Shown here in pieces: positions 1-9,357 of a stretch of 64,000 nucleotides of DNA (the stretch's first letter is position 1; every line of letters begins with the position of its first letter). The notes under the pieces are model-generated. The model had not been told where the DNA came from. It saw only the letters and a list, made by a program, of their open reading frames with translations, and did not search any database. The translations under genes and the position numbers were made by a program. The stretch is from Hoyosella rhizosphaerae. GTDB taxonomy: Bacteria > Actinomycetota > Actinomycetes > Mycobacteriales > Mycobacteriaceae. Location: positions 599,129-663,128 of the forward strand of contig NZ_BMJH01000003.1 of the NCBI RefSeq assembly GCF_014643175.1, read 5' to 3'.

Positions 1-1033
1 CGCCACTGTGTGGATTCAGGATTATCAACTGCAGCTTGTTCCGAAGATGCTGCGGATGCTTCGCCCCGACCTTACGATCGGGTTCTTCCAGCATATTCCG
101 TTTCCGCCAATCGAAATTTTTATGCAGCTGCCGTGGCGCGCAGAAATTGTCGAGGGACTCCTCGGGGCTGATTTGGTGGGCTTCCACCTGCCGGGTGGGG
201 CGCAAAACTTCTTGTATCTCGCGAACAAGCTCGCTGGGCACACGGTGACACGTGGCCAAATTGGGGTTCGTTCGAAATTCGGCGAGGTCAATGTCGGGTT
301 CCGTGTTGTACGGGTGGGCGCATTCCCAATCTCTATTGCGTCTTCGGAGATTGATGAGCTGGCGAAGTCGAAGTCGGTTCGTGCCCGCGCAAAGCAGATT
401 CGTGCGGAACTCGGTAACCCAAGCAGGATCATGCTGGGGGTCGATCGCCTTGACTACACCAAGGGCATCAACATCCGACTGCTCGCGCTCAGCGAATTGT
501 TTGCCGAAGGGCGCCTTGACCCTGCCGACAATGTTTTTGTGCAGCTAGCTACTCCGTCACGGGAGCGCGTCGACCATTACATGCAGATGCGCGATGAGAT
601 TGAGCGCAATGTTGGGCGCATCAATGGCGACTACGGTGAAGTTGGCCGTCCGGTGGTGCACTACATTCATCGACCAATTCCACGCTCAGAATTGATTGCA
701 TTTTTTGTTGCTGCTGATGTGATGTTGGTAACTCCTGTGCGTGATGGAATGAACTTGGTTGCGAAAGAATATGTTGCGTGCCGAAGCGACCTTGGTGGAG
801 CGTTACTTCTGAGCGAGTTCACAGGCGCAGCGATGGAGTTGCGGCAATCGTATTTGGTTAACCCGCATGATCTTGATGGTGTCAAAGACACCCTGATAGA
901 AGCTCTTACGCAGTCAAAAGACGAGGGCAGAAGTCGAATGCGGGCGCTGCGTCGACAAGTGCTCACACACGACGTTGATAAGTGGGCAAAAGCGTTTCTC
1001 GGTGCATTGGCTTTGCCGTCCGAGAAATCGTGA
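1..1033 (+). CDS. otsA: Trehalose-6-phosphate synthase (3' part)
   Basis: GT20 glycosyltransferase that makes trehalose 6-phosphate from UDP- or ADP-glucose and glucose 6-phosphate in the cytoplasm. The gene runs in from the left edge; the reading frame is open from base 2, and the GTG at 8 is an internal valine of the conserved motif [15 protein letters not shown]. Other family motifs present are [39 protein letters not shown] and [10 protein letters not shown] near the C-terminus. About 343 residues are visible, roughly the last 70 percent of a normal OtsA. The phosphatase that uses its product follows 99 bp downstream on the same strand, so the two probably form one trehalose unit. Confidence 0.95.
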   Translation, partial: ATVWIQDYQLQLVPKMLRMLRPDLTIGFFQHIPFPPIEIFMQLPWRAEIVEGLLGADLVGFHLPGGAQNFLYLANKLAGHTVTRGQIGVRSKFGEVNVGFRVVRVGAFPISIASSEIDELAKSKSVRARAKQIRAELGNPSRIMLGVDRLDYTKGINIRLLALSELFAEGRLDPADNVFVQLATPSRERVDHYMQMRDEIERNVGRINGDYGEVGRPVVHYIHRPIPRSELIAFFVAADVMLVTPVRDGMNLVAKEYVACRSDLGGALLLSEFTGAAMELRQSYLVNPHDLDGVKDTLIEALTQSKDEGRSRMRALRRQVLTHDVDKWAKAFLGALALPSEKS

Positions 1034-1132
1034 TGATCCACTCCCCCGTTCCGCGGATTCATTGCTCGCACACTAAGCTCCCTTAATGGGCTCCCACTTA
1101 GGAAATAGCAGCCGAAGAAAGGGGTGCAGAGC

Positions 1133-3712
1133 ATGAGTGCTCAGGATTTGCCCGTCGAGCTTCGGCGGGCCTTGTCGCAGGTTGCACGCACACCTCGGCT
1201 TCTCATCGCCTGCGACTACGACGGAACGATGGCGCCAATTGTGGCCGATCCCGATTTGGCTTACCCCAATTCGGCGTCCGTGCGCGCGCTGAGGGCTCTG
1301 GCTGCACTGCCATCCACCACGGCTGCTGTTATTTCAGGCCGGGCGCTTCGCGATCTCGCAACGCTGTCTCGATTGCCGGTGGAAGTACATCTGGTCGGCA
1401 GTCATGGGTCGGAGTTTGAAGTTGGTTTCGTGCACGAAATCAGCTCCAACGCCAAGGACTTGTTGAAACGCCTCGCTGCTGAACTCAGTGAAGTTTCGGA
1501 CGCGCATCCGGGTACGACGGTCGAGTTAAAGCCCGCCAGTGTCGCGTTGCATGTTCGTCGCGCTGAATCAGATGAAACGGGCGAACAGGCACTAGCCGCT
1601 GTTCGTGTCGGTGCTGCTACGTGGGATGGCGTTCAAGTCACTGAGGGCAAAGCAGTCATCGAGCTTGCTGTAATCACGACGGATAAGGGTCAAGCACTCG
1701 ATATTCTGCGACACCAAGAAGGTGCATCAGCGGCGGTCTTTTTCGGCGACGATGTTACTGATGAGAAGGCATTTCGGCGCCTTCATGGACCTGACATTGG
1801 CGTAAAAGTTGGCGGCGGCGACACACTTGCCGGTTTCCGCATCGAATCGACCAATGACGTCGCGATGGCGCTGGCTTACTTGTTTGAAGAGCGCCGCATG
1901 TGGTTGCACGGTGACAGCGCAACCCCAATCGAACGCCTGACGATGTTGGCGAGTCCGCGTGCAGTCGCCCTCCTGACGCCCAACAGCACGCTCAGTTGGT
2001 TCTGCCATCCGGAACCAGATTCCGCGGCGGTATTCGCTCATTTGCTGGGCGGCGAAAGCGCCGGGCACTTCTCAGTGGGGCCACAGCGGCCATCATTGCC
2101 GTTGAGTCAGCAGTACGTCGACGGGACGATGACGGTAGAGACGCGCTGGTCAAGTTTGATTGTGACTGATTACTTGCCGCACGACGCTCCGGTAGGCCGC
2201 ACTGACCTGACACGGGTAATTTCTGGCGATGCACCCGCTGTGGTGACGTTTGCTCCGCGACCCGAGTTTGGGCAGGCCTCTGTCCGTATCGTGATGAGGC
2301 CCGAAGGCCTGCGCGTTGAGGGAACCAACGACCCGATCGTTTTGCGCTCCCCCGGCGTCAAGTGGGAAATTTCCACGGATGGCGTGCATGACACAGCCAC
2401 GGCAACAGTGGATCCAGCTGCAGGTCCGGTGGTGCTTGAGTTGCGGTGCGGTTCGTCCGACCTCGACCCGCACGCGCAGACCGAAGCGGATCGCCGCAAG
2501 GTGTCAGAAGATTACTGGCGCGACTGGGCGCATGCGCTGGATCTGCCGCCCCTCAAGACCGACTTGATGAAACGGTCTGCGCTGACTCTGCGAGGGCTCG
2601 TTCACGCCGACACTGGGGCAATTCTTGCCGCAGCGACCACGTCTCTCCCCGAGGAAATCGGCGGGGTCCGCAACTGGGACTACCGCTACTGTTGGCTGCG
2701 AGATGCTGCCATGACGGCATCCGCGCTGGTGGCGCTTGGCTCAACGAATGAAGCTGAAGCGTTCTTGGAATGGGTGCACAGGGTGCTGGATACGGTGCCC
2801 GGTCCGGAACGACTACACCCGCTGTACACCTTGCACGGCGTTGCACTTCCGCCAGAAGCGGTCATTGATTCACTTCCCGGGTACGCAGGTTCACGTCCTG
2901 TACGGGTGAGCAACGCAGCGAACAACCAGGTTCAACTCGACGTGTTCGGTCCTGTCGTTGAACTCATTCACGACCTCACCAATGCTCGTGTGCGCGCAGG
3001 TCACGACGAACCGTTGACGAAGCGCGATTGGGAACTCGTGGTGGCGATGGTGTCGGCTGTGGAGCGGCGCTGGGCTGAACCCGACCACGGCATTTGGGAG
3101 ATCCGCGGCGCCCCCCGTCACCATGTGTATTCGAAGGTCATGTGTTGGTTGACGGTAGATAGGGCGCTCAAGCTGGCCCAACTGTTTGATCATGAGGTGC
3201 CGCCAGGCTGGGCGACATTGCGAGATGTGATCTCCCAGCAAGTGCTGTCACGCGGCTGGAATGACGACATTCAGGCGTATACGGCCGCATACGGTGGGGA
3301 TGACCTTGATGCCGCGACGTTGCATATCGGCTTGTCCGGCCTCATTGATCCCAGCGACGATCGCTTCCGTGCCACGGTTATTGCTACAGAAAAGGAACTC
3401 CGCAGCGGATCGACGGTGTATCGGTACCACCACGATGATGGGCTCCCTGGCGGGGAGGGCGGATTTCACCTGTGTGCGGCATGGCTCGTCGAGGCGTATC
3501 TTCTCACCGACCAGCGCACACAGGCGGAAGCATTGTTCGCTCAATTAGTAGCAGCCGCCGGTCCGACAGGCCTGTTGAGCGAAGAGTACGATCCGGTTGC
3601 TGAGCGTGCGCTCGGAAACCATCCTCAGGCGTATAGCCATATTGGTTTGCTTCGATGCGCGGCGCTGCTTTCGCAGAGCGTGCCGGTAACGCAACCAAGC
3701 GCGGCCTCTTAA
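1133..3712 (+). CDS. otsB: Trehalose-6-phosphate phosphatase fused to a GH15 hydrolase
   Basis: An 859-residue fusion. The N-terminal part (about 1-245) is a HAD phosphatase of the OtsB type, with the nucleophile motif DYDGT at residues 28-32 and FFGDDVTDEKAF near 203. The rest (about 255-850) is a GH15 glucoamylase/trehalase-like domain with GGVRNWDYRYCWLRDA, WEIRGAPRHHVYSKVMCW near 655 (general acid Glu) and LLSEEYDP near 817 (second Glu). ATG 1133 is preferred over GTG 1124 because the AAAGGGG ribosome-binding site ends 9 bp before it. OtsB makes trehalose, while mycobacterial GH15 enzymes include a trehalase, so one chain may both make and break trehalose or process another glucan. The hydrolase substrate is not determined by sequence. 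The stop overlaps the convergent LacI gene by 4 bp. Confidence 0.92.
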   Translation: MSAQDLPVELRRALSQVARTPRLLIACDYDGTMAPIVADPDLAYPNSASVRALRALAALPSTTAAVISGRALRDLATLSRLPVEVHLVGSHGSEFEVGFVHEISSNAKDLLKRLAAELSEVSDAHPGTTVELKPASVALHVRRAESDETGEQALAAVRVGAATWDGVQVTEGKAVIELAVITTDKGQALDILRHQEGASAAVFFGDDVTDEKAFRRLHGPDIGVKVGGGDTLAGFRIESTNDVAMALAYLFEERRMWLHGDSATPIERLTMLASPRAVALLTPNSTLSWFCHPEPDSAAVFAHLLGGESAGHFSVGPQRPSLPLSQQYVDGTMTVETRWSSLIVTDYLPHDAPVGRTDLTRVISGDAPAVVTFAPRPEFGQASVRIVMRPEGLRVEGTNDPIVLRSPGVKWEISTDGVHDTATATVDPAAGPVVLELRCGSSDLDPHAQTEADRRKVSEDYWRDWAHALDLPPLKTDLMKRSALTLRGLVHADTGAILAAATTSLPEEIGGVRNWDYRYCWLRDAAMTASALVALGSTNEAEAFLEWVHRVLDTVPGPERLHPLYTLHGVALPPEAVIDSLPGYAGSRPVRVSNAANNQVQLDVFGPVVELIHDLTNARVRAGHDEPLTKRDWELVVAMVSAVERRWAEPDHGIWEIRGAPRHHVYSKVMCWLTVDRALKLAQLFDHEVPPGWATLRDVISQQVLSRGWNDDIQAYTAAYGGDDLDAATLHIGLSGLIDPSDDRFRATVIATEKELRSGSTVYRYHHDDGLPGGEGGFHLCAAWLVEAYLLTDQRTQAEALFAQLVAAAGPTGLLSEEYDPVAERALGNHPQAYSHIGLLRCAALLSQSVPVTQPSAAS

Positions 3713-4800
3713 GGTCGGCGGCGCGGCGGGGCAAGTGTTGAGCCCTGCCTCAGTGTCGTATCGAGGTATTCGCTTCGACTGCTGTGTGCCGCAGGCAGAC
3801 TCATGAGGATTTCGCCTGCGCGTTTCCCTTTGAGCTCTGAGGGCTGCACAACAGTGGTTAAGTCAGCGCGCTGTGCGTCGCGTGTGCCGTCAAACCCGGT
3901 AATGGAAAGGTCACTCGGAACGGAAACCCCCGCCCCTGCCGCCCACGTCATTGCTCCGAGCGCAAGTACGTCGGAGGTGCACACGAGCACTGTGATGTTC
4001 GGGGCGACCTCCATGATTGACCGCGCCGCAGCAGCGCCGGACTCACGATTGTGGGATCCAGTTTGCATAACAGTGATGGACACCTCATCGCCGTAATCTG
4101 ATGCGACATCTGCGATTCCTTGGATTCTGTCGCGCTGCACAGAAAACGTCGAATCTAGTGCCTCGTCAAGTGGTACAACGCCGTCGCGAAAGTCTGTTGT
4201 CAGCCGCATCGTCATGATGCCAATCTGCCGGTGTCCCGCAGCGAGAACGTGTTTGGCTAGCGACGCCATCGCTGCCCGGTCATCGATTCCAACCAGCACC
4301 ACGCCCTCAAGCCCGGTCGGTTGATCGCACACAACGACTGGAACGTGCCTTTCGAGCGCAGCTGCGAGGTATGGGTTGTCGCCACTGACTGAATACGCAA
4401 CGAAGCCGTCAACGCTTGCTCGGTTGACGACTTCAGCGGCGGCTTGAGCATCGCGACTTCCGCCAGTGGGCACGATGAGAAGCGAGCGGCCTGCCGCGTC
4501 GCACGCATCGGCAACGCCTGCAACAAAATCAACGGCGGCGGGATCGCGAAAGGTGTAGTTGAGGGGCTGGTCGAGGAGCAAACCCACTGTATCGGCGCGC
4601 CGCATTCGCAGCGACCGAGCAACTGGATCCGGGCCCGAGTACCCCATTTCCTTCGCTGCGGCCAACACCCTGTTGCGCAACTCGGGTGAGAGCTGGTCAG
4701 GCCTGTTGTAGGCATTAGACACGGTTGTGCGCGACACCTTCAGTTCAGCTGCAAGGGTGGCGAGGGTGGCACGGCGCCGAGGTCGTGACGAACGAGACAT
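3709..4800 (-). CDS. LacI-family transcriptional regulator
   Basis: A 363-residue repressor-type protein. Residues about 11-38 form the LacI helix-turn-helix (ATLATLAAELKVSRTTVSNAYNRP), followed by the hinge and a periplasmic-binding-protein-like effector domain (GLLLDQPLNYTF... to VVQPSELKGKRAGEILM). ATG 4800 is chosen because the helix-turn-helix begins a few residues later; a longer reading to 4839 adds only an unusual leader. It is convergent with otsB-GH15 and divergent from the zinc-type importer, with an imperfect palindrome in the shared 143-bp gap. Target genes and ligand are unknown; a sugar linked to the trehalose unit is one reasonable guess. Confidence 0.9.
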   Translation of the reverse strand: MSRSSRPRRRATLATLAAELKVSRTTVSNAYNRPDQLSPELRNRVLAAAKEMGYSGPDPVARSLRMRRADTVGLLLDQPLNYTFRDPAAVDFVAGVADACDAAGRSLLIVPTGGSRDAQAAAEVVNRASVDGFVAYSVSGDNPYLAAALERHVPVVVCDQPTGLEGVVLVGIDDRAAMASLAKHVLAAGHRQIGIMTMRLTTDFRDGVVPLDEALDSTFSVQRDRIQGIADVASDYGDEVSITVMQTGSHNRESGAAAARSIMEVAPNITVLVCTSDVLALGAMTWAAGAGVSVPSDLSITGFDGTRDAQRADLTTVVQPSELKGKRAGEILMSLPAAHSSRSEYLDTTLRQGSTLAPPRRRP

Positions 4801-4905
4801 GAGACGAACGCTATCGCTGCACTCGGCGCCATGGCGCACTATTTCCTTGGCGACACTGAATTTGATGCCGTTTCGCGCACACCAACGCCAGACCGTAGAC
4901 TGAGT

Positions 4906-4920
4906 TGGAAACCGTTACCA
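4906..4920. promoter_or_regulatory. Imperfect 15-bp palindrome before the metal importer
   Basis: TGGAAACCGTTACCA has 7-bp arms around a central C, with 6 of 7 positions matching. It lies just downstream of a possible -10 box (TAGACT, 4896-4901) and 23 bp before the start of the metal-binding lipoprotein. Its position suggests an operator for that gene. Candidate regulators are the divergent LacI-family protein or a Zur-type zinc repressor; the sequence does not decide between them, and it is not a clear match to the Zur boxes I remember. Confidence 0.35.
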
Positions 4921-4943
4921 TATTCAGATTTGCAGGGGGATTC

Positions 4944-6197
4944 GTGCGTGCATTGAAAACCACTGGCGTTCTAGCATCCGGGCTAGGACTCCTCGCGCTC
5001 AGCGTCACCGCATGCGGCAGCGACGACGTCGACAACGGCAGCACTGACGGCCTCGCCACTATTGTCACTAGCACCAATGTGTGGGCGGATATCGCGCGCC
5101 AGGTTGGTGGCGATGATTTCGCGATCGAGGCTCTCATTAGCGACCCGGCTATCGATCCGCATCACTACGAGAGCAGCCCACGAGACATCGCAACCATTCA
5201 AGATGCCGACCTCGTCATCTTCAATGGCGGAGGGTACGACCAGTTCGTACAGGATGTCCTCGATGCTGCTGACGCGCCCCCTCGCGTAGTTAATGCCTAC
5301 GAGATTCATCTTGAGCACGATCACGACAACGATCATGGTCACGACGATGAACACGGCCACGACGACGAACACGGTGACGAGCACGGCCACGACGACGAAC
5401 ACCATGACGACGAACATGGTGACGAGCACGGGCATAATGGTGCTCACGATGAACACGATTCTGATGCGGCGACTCATGACGAGGATAGCCACGGTCACGA
5501 TGCGCACAACGAAGGTGGGCACGAAGCTCAGCATCGTCATGATGAAGACGGCGACGACCATGCCACGGGCGAAGGCCGCCACCACGAAGACGAGCACTCT
5601 GAAGATGAGCACGCTGAAGACGAGCACGGGCACGCCGATGAGCACGGGAATGACGACCACGGGCATGGGCCAGTCAACGAGCACATCTGGTTCGACTTCC
5701 ACACCGTGAGCGCCGTCGCCGAAGAAATCGCAGTGCAACTCAGTGACATGAACCCATCAGGCGCAGACACCTACCGCGCCAACGCTGAGGCATTCTCAGA
5801 CAGCATCGAAGAACTCGAAGACCGCGCAGCCGACATCCGCGCTGAAAGCGCAGGCGTCGAAGTAGCACAGACCGAACCGTTGACCGAATACCTCCTCGAC
5901 GAGCTTGGTTTGATCGATATCGCACCAGTGGAGTTCACTCGCGCAGTCGAACACGGCACCGATCCCTCCGCTGCCGTCACTGCACGCTTCAGTGACCTCC
6001 TCGAAGACGGTGAAGCATCAGTTCTCGTCTACAACAGCACACGCGAATCACCCACGACCCAGATCATGCGGGACCTCGCAGAAGAGAACAACATCCCAGT
6101 TGTAGCGGTCGCAGAATCCATTCCTGCCGGAATGGACTACCTTGAATGGATGCACTCTGTTCTCGATGATTTTGAGTCCGTACTGAGCGGTGTATGA
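4944..6197 (+). CDS. znuA: Zinc/manganese ABC transporter lipoprotein, very His-rich
   Basis: A 417-residue solute-binding lipoprotein of the ZnuA/TroA family that captures metal outside the membrane. GTG 4944 follows CAGGGGGA and gives a clean signal peptide ending VTAC, with lipidated Cys24. Family motifs are VTSTNVWADIARQVGG, the metal-ligand region DPHHYESSPRD, HIWFDFHTV after the insert, and a C-terminal half with EFTRAVEHG and GMDYLEWMHSVL. Between the first two ligand regions lies an insert of about 120 residues (124-245) with about 35 His plus many Asp and Glu, far longer than the usual ZnuA His loop. It heads a three-gene operon, overlapping the ATPase gene by 4 bp. Zinc is the likeliest ion; manganese cannot be excluded. 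Confidence 0.9.
   Translation: MRALKTTGVLASGLGLLALSVTACGSDDVDNGSTDGLATIVTSTNVWADIARQVGGDDFAIEALISDPAIDPHHYESSPRDIATIQDADLVIFNGGGYDQFVQDVLDAADAPPRVVNAYEIHLEHDHDNDHGHDDEHGHDDEHGDEHGHDDEHHDDEHGDEHGHNGAHDEHDSDAATHDEDSHGHDAHNEGGHEAQHRHDEDGDDHATGEGRHHEDEHSEDEHAEDEHGHADEHGNDDHGHGPVNEHIWFDFHTVSAVAEEIAVQLSDMNPSGADTYRANAEAFSDSIEELEDRAADIRAESAGVEVAQTEPLTEYLLDELGLIDIAPVEFTRAVEHGTDPSAAVTARFSDLLEDGEASVLVYNSTRESPTTQIMRDLAEENNIPVVAVAESIPAGMDYLEWMHSVLDDFESVLSGV
5314..5675 (+). repeat. Degenerate repeat coding the His/Asp/Glu-rich insert
   Basis: Degenerate tandem units built on GACGACGAACACGG and GACGAGCACGGGCAC encode H-D-D-E-H-G type peptides inside the metal-binding lipoprotein. Variation between copies is mostly synonymous or swaps His, Asp and Glu, so acidic/His composition rather than exact sequence appears to be kept. 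Such a region is prone to copy-number change by slippage. Confidence 0.75.
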
Positions 6198-7069
6198 GCA
6201 CATCTCCATCTGCACAACCTGACAGGCCAGGCGCCAGTCCCCTTTCACTGACAGATCCCGTCGTGGAATTGCGGGACGCGCGCCTGGCCTTCGGGCATCG
6301 AAAGCTTTGGGACGAACTCACCCTCAAAATCCACCCCGGTGAGTTCGTCGCCGTGCTCGGGCCCAACGGGTCGGGCAAGACGACCCTGCTCAGGGTTCTG
6401 CTTGGCCTCCAAAACGTCAACGCAGGCCACGTTCGCACTTTCGGCGACCGAACACGCAGAGGCGACTCGCGAATCGGGTATATCCCGCAGCAAAAGACCC
6501 TGGACCGTGGCCTTACCCTCCGCGGACGCGACCTCGTAGGCCTCGGCTTTAATGGCCATCACTGGGGCCTCACGGTTTCACCCCGTCGGCGCCGCATGCG
6601 CCAAGATCGGGTCAATGAAGCCCTCAACGCCGTGGGTGCGCAAGACTACGCTGACGCACCCGTGGGTCGGCTTTCTGGCGGCGAACAGCAACGACTGCGA
6701 GTGGCGCAATCACTGGTGTCTGACCCGGGACTATTGCTGTGCGACGAGCCCTTGTTGAGCCTTGATCTCGCGAGTCAGCGAAAAGTCGCCGAACTCATCG
6801 ATTCGCGGCGGCACTTGGCGCAAACTGCCGTCATCTTTGTCACCCACGAAATTAACCCGATCCTCAATATGGTGGACAAGGTTCTCTACCTTGTGGACGG
6901 TCGTTTCCGAATCGGCCCCCCGAACGAAGTGATGACGTCGCAGGTGCTTTCGGAGCTATACCGCACCGACGTGGAAGTCCTCAAAGTGCGCAATCGTCTC
7001 GTTGTCGTAGGGACAGGCGACAGCATCGACGTACTTGGCCGTGCGGGCCAAGAACACCACCTGGAGTGA
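6194..7069 (+). CDS. znuC: Metal ABC transporter ATPase
   Basis: A 291-residue ABC ATPase that powers the importer from the cytoplasmic side. It has Walker A GPNGSGKTTLL near residue 55, signature LSGGEQQRL, Walker B LLLCDEPLLSLD and H-loop VTHEIN. The start codon overlaps the stop of the binding-protein gene (ATGA), indicating translational coupling. The C-terminal tail after the H-loop is of the length seen in Zn/Mn-type ATPases. Confidence 0.92.
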   Translation: MSTSPSAQPDRPGASPLSLTDPVVELRDARLAFGHRKLWDELTLKIHPGEFVAVLGPNGSGKTTLLRVLLGLQNVNAGHVRTFGDRTRRGDSRIGYIPQQKTLDRGLTLRGRDLVGLGFNGHHWGLTVSPRRRRMRQDRVNEALNAVGAQDYADAPVGRLSGGEQQRLRVAQSLVSDPGLLLCDEPLLSLDLASQRKVAELIDSRRHLAQTAVIFVTHEINPILNMVDKVLYLVDGRFRIGPPNEVMTSQVLSELYRTDVEVLKVRNRLVVVGTGDSIDVLGRAGQEHHLE

Positions 7070-7074
7070 GCAGA

Positions 7075-7926
7075 ATGTACGACTTTTGGGTGAAATTCTT
7101 CGACTTCACTGTCACCGCAGACTTACTGAGCCGCTCCTTCGTGCAGCATGCAATTATCGCTAGTGCCATTCTTGGGCTGCTCGCAGGTGTCATCGGTCCA
7201 CTCATCGTGAGCCGACAAATGTCCTTTGCCGTGCATGGCACAAGTGAACTCTCCGTCATGGGCGCCGCGGGCGGGCTCCTTCTCGGAATTTCCGTCGGCT
7301 ACGGCGCCATCGTTGGTTCTATCGCCGCAGCTCTCCTTTTCGGCATCCTCGGGTTGCGTTCCCGCGAACGCGACGCGATCATCGGCGTCATCTTGTCATT
7401 TGGACTAGGGCTTGCTGTTCTGTTTTTGTGGCTCAACCCGGACCGCACCGTCAACCAATTTGCCCTGCTCGTTGGGCAAGTCGTCACCGTCAATACCATC
7501 GGTTTGCAGCTCCTCATTGGCACCGCCGTTGTCGTCCTGGTGATACTCGCGGCTGTCTACCGACCTCTTTTGTTCGCGAGCACAGACCCGGAGGTGGCGT
7601 CGGCTCGCGGCATACCTGTCCGTGGGCTTTCCATCGTTTTTGCAGTGCTCGTTGGTCTTGCTGTGTCCATCGGTGTGCAAATCGTCGGGGCGCTTCTTGT
7701 CTTGTCGCTCCTCGTCACCCCAGCGGCGGCAGCGGGCAGACTCACCGCAGACCCACTCAAAGTCACAATCTTCACGCTCATTTTTGCCCAACTGGCTGCC
7801 GTCGGCGGAATCATTCTTTCCCTCGCGCCGGGTGTGCCGGTGTCAGTCTTCGTCACCAGCATCGCCTTTGTCATCTACGTGATCTGCCGAATCATTGGCA
7901 GTCGGACCACTGCCGCAGCAGCGTAA
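7075..7926 (+). CDS. znuB: Metal ABC transporter permease
   Basis: A 283-residue hydrophobic protein of the ABC-3 (ZnuB/MntB) permease family with about eight membrane segments; hallmark stretches are GVIGPLIVSRQMSFAVHGTSELSVMGAA and SIGVQIVGALLVLSLLVTPAAAAG. ATG 7075 is chosen because GGAG lies 8 bp upstream; a GTG at 7066 overlapping the ATPase stop is a possible alternative. It completes the substrate-binding, ATPase and permease set. Confidence 0.92.
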   Translation: MYDFWVKFFDFTVTADLLSRSFVQHAIIASAILGLLAGVIGPLIVSRQMSFAVHGTSELSVMGAAGGLLLGISVGYGAIVGSIAAALLFGILGLRSRERDAIIGVILSFGLGLAVLFLWLNPDRTVNQFALLVGQVVTVNTIGLQLLIGTAVVVLVILAAVYRPLLFASTDPEVASARGIPVRGLSIVFAVLVGLAVSIGVQIVGALLVLSLLVTPAAAAGRLTADPLKVTIFTLIFAQLAAVGGIILSLAPGVPVSVFVTSIAFVIYVICRIIGSRTTAAAA

Positions 7927-7968
7927 ACACAGCCGCCGCTGCGTAAGAATTCCAGGTATGGAACGGTA

Positions 7969-8733
7969 GTGACTATGGCGATGATCGATCTCAATTGCGA
8001 TCTTGGCGAAAGCTACGGCAGCTGGAAGCTCGGCGACGACGCAGCGATGCTCACAGTGGTCACGAGCGCCAACGTAGCCTGCGGCTTCCACGCAGGTGAC
8101 CCACGCACCTTGCTGGCTACCTGCGAATCCGCTGCTGCCCGCGATGTGCGCATCGGGGCCCAGGTCAGCTATCCCGACCTCGCCGGTTTTGGCCGACGAT
8201 TCATGGACATAGCACCCGAAGACCTCGAAGCCGATGTCTTGTATCAAATCAGCGCCCTCGACGGCCTCGCACGGGTTTCCGGGAGCAGCGTCCGTTACGT
8301 TAAACCGCACGGAGCGCTTTACAACACCGTTGTGCACCACGAGGAGCAAGCAGCCGCAGTCGTACGCGCGATTGCTCGCTACAACCCAGACCTCCCACTG
8401 TTAGGACTTCCTGGTTCTGCATTGTTCGATCACGCTGCCCGAGCCGGTATTCGCGCCGTCCCTGAGGCCTTCGCTGATCGTGCCTACAACGCAGACGGCA
8501 CGCTGGTGTCGCGGCGCGAACCAAACGCCGTTATCCACGACAAGACCGCCATTGCCGAACGCGCACTTGCGCTCATCACCTCCGGCACCATCACCTCGAT
8601 AAGCGGAACACCTGTACCGATCAGTGCCGAGTCGATTTGTGTTCACGGCGACACCCCAGACTCGGTAGGCATCGCACATCAACTCCGGGCCACGTTCACC
8701 GACAACGGTGTCACTATCCGCCCATTTTGCTGA
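7969..8733 (+). CDS. pxpA: 5-oxoprolinase subunit A (LamB/YcsF family)
   Basis: A 254-residue member of the LamB/YcsF family. It carries DLNCDLGESYG at the N-terminus, NVACGFHAGDP, and VRYVKPHGALYN in the middle. PxpABC is a bacterial ATP-dependent 5-oxoprolinase that converts pyroglutamate to glutamate; PxpA is the deglycosylase-like subunit. GTG 7969, ATG 7975 and ATG 7981 are all possible starts; the core homology begins within three residues of the last. It lies 42 bp after the metal permease and just ahead of pxpB and pxpC. Confidence 0.9.
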   Translation: MTMAMIDLNCDLGESYGSWKLGDDAAMLTVVTSANVACGFHAGDPRTLLATCESAAARDVRIGAQVSYPDLAGFGRRFMDIAPEDLEADVLYQISALDGLARVSGSSVRYVKPHGALYNTVVHHEEQAAAVVRAIARYNPDLPLLGLPGSALFDHAARAGIRAVPEAFADRAYNADGTLVSRREPNAVIHDKTAIAERALALITSGTITSISGTPVPISAESICVHGDTPDSVGIAHQLRATFTDNGVTIRPFC

Positions 8734-8745
8734 GGTGAACCACCG

Positions 8746-9357
8746 ATGCGCATATCCGCGATGGGCCCCAACGCCTACCTCATCGAATGTGACACCCTCG
8801 ACGGAGTTCACCAGGCATACCGCCAATTACGTGAACAGAAGCTGCCCGGAATCATCGACCTCGTTCCGGGTGCGGTCACGCTACTTGTTCGCCATGACGC
8901 CACCCGTGTCACCGCCGATACCCTGACGAATGCTTTGCGCGACCACGACACATCCGAAGCCCGCACCGACGCACCACGTGTGATCACGATTTCCGTGACG
9001 TACGACGGGGACGACCTAGCCGACGTGGCGCACCACACCGGGCTTTCGACCGACGAGGTCATCGAGGCCCACACTGGCACCCAGTGGACCGTAGCGTTCA
9101 GCGGCTTCGCTCCAGGGTTTGCGTACCTTACTGGCGGCGATGCCCGGCTACACGTTCCGCGTCGGGCCACGCCCCGCACAACAGTGCCAGCAGGCAGTGT
9201 CGGTCTCGCAGGGCACTACAGCGGCATCTATCCTCGCCCATCGCCGGGCGGATGGAACATCATCGGTACCACGACGCAAACATTGTGGGACCTCCACGCG
9301 GACCCACCTGGGCTTTTGCAGCCCGGGATGCATGTGAAGTTTGTGGCCCAAAAATGA
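8746..9357 (+). CDS. pxpB: 5-oxoprolinase subunit B
   Basis: A 203-residue KipI/allophanate-hydrolase-subunit-1-type protein, with VTYDGDDLADVA, the conserved GFAPGFAYLTG and the C-terminal SVGLAGHYSGIYPRPSPGGWNIIG. It partners PxpC in the ATP-dependent step of pyroglutamate ring opening. The gene starts 12 bp after pxpA and its stop overlaps the pxpC start (ATGA). Confidence 0.9.
   Translation: MRISAMGPNAYLIECDTLDGVHQAYRQLREQKLPGIIDLVPGAVTLLVRHDATRVTADTLTNALRDHDTSEARTDAPRVITISVTYDGDDLADVAHHTGLSTDEVIEAHTGTQWTVAFSGFAPGFAYLTGGDARLHVPRRATPRTTVPAGSVGLAGHYSGIYPRPSPGGWNIIGTTTQTLWDLHADPPGLLQPGMHVKFVAQK

Noticed and set aside
4983..5738. A 251-codon minus-strand frame, very rich in Val and Ile
   Set aside because: It is the complement of the His/Asp/Glu repeat region of the metal-binding lipoprotein; the hydrophobic look comes from GAC/CAC codons read backwards, with no homology.
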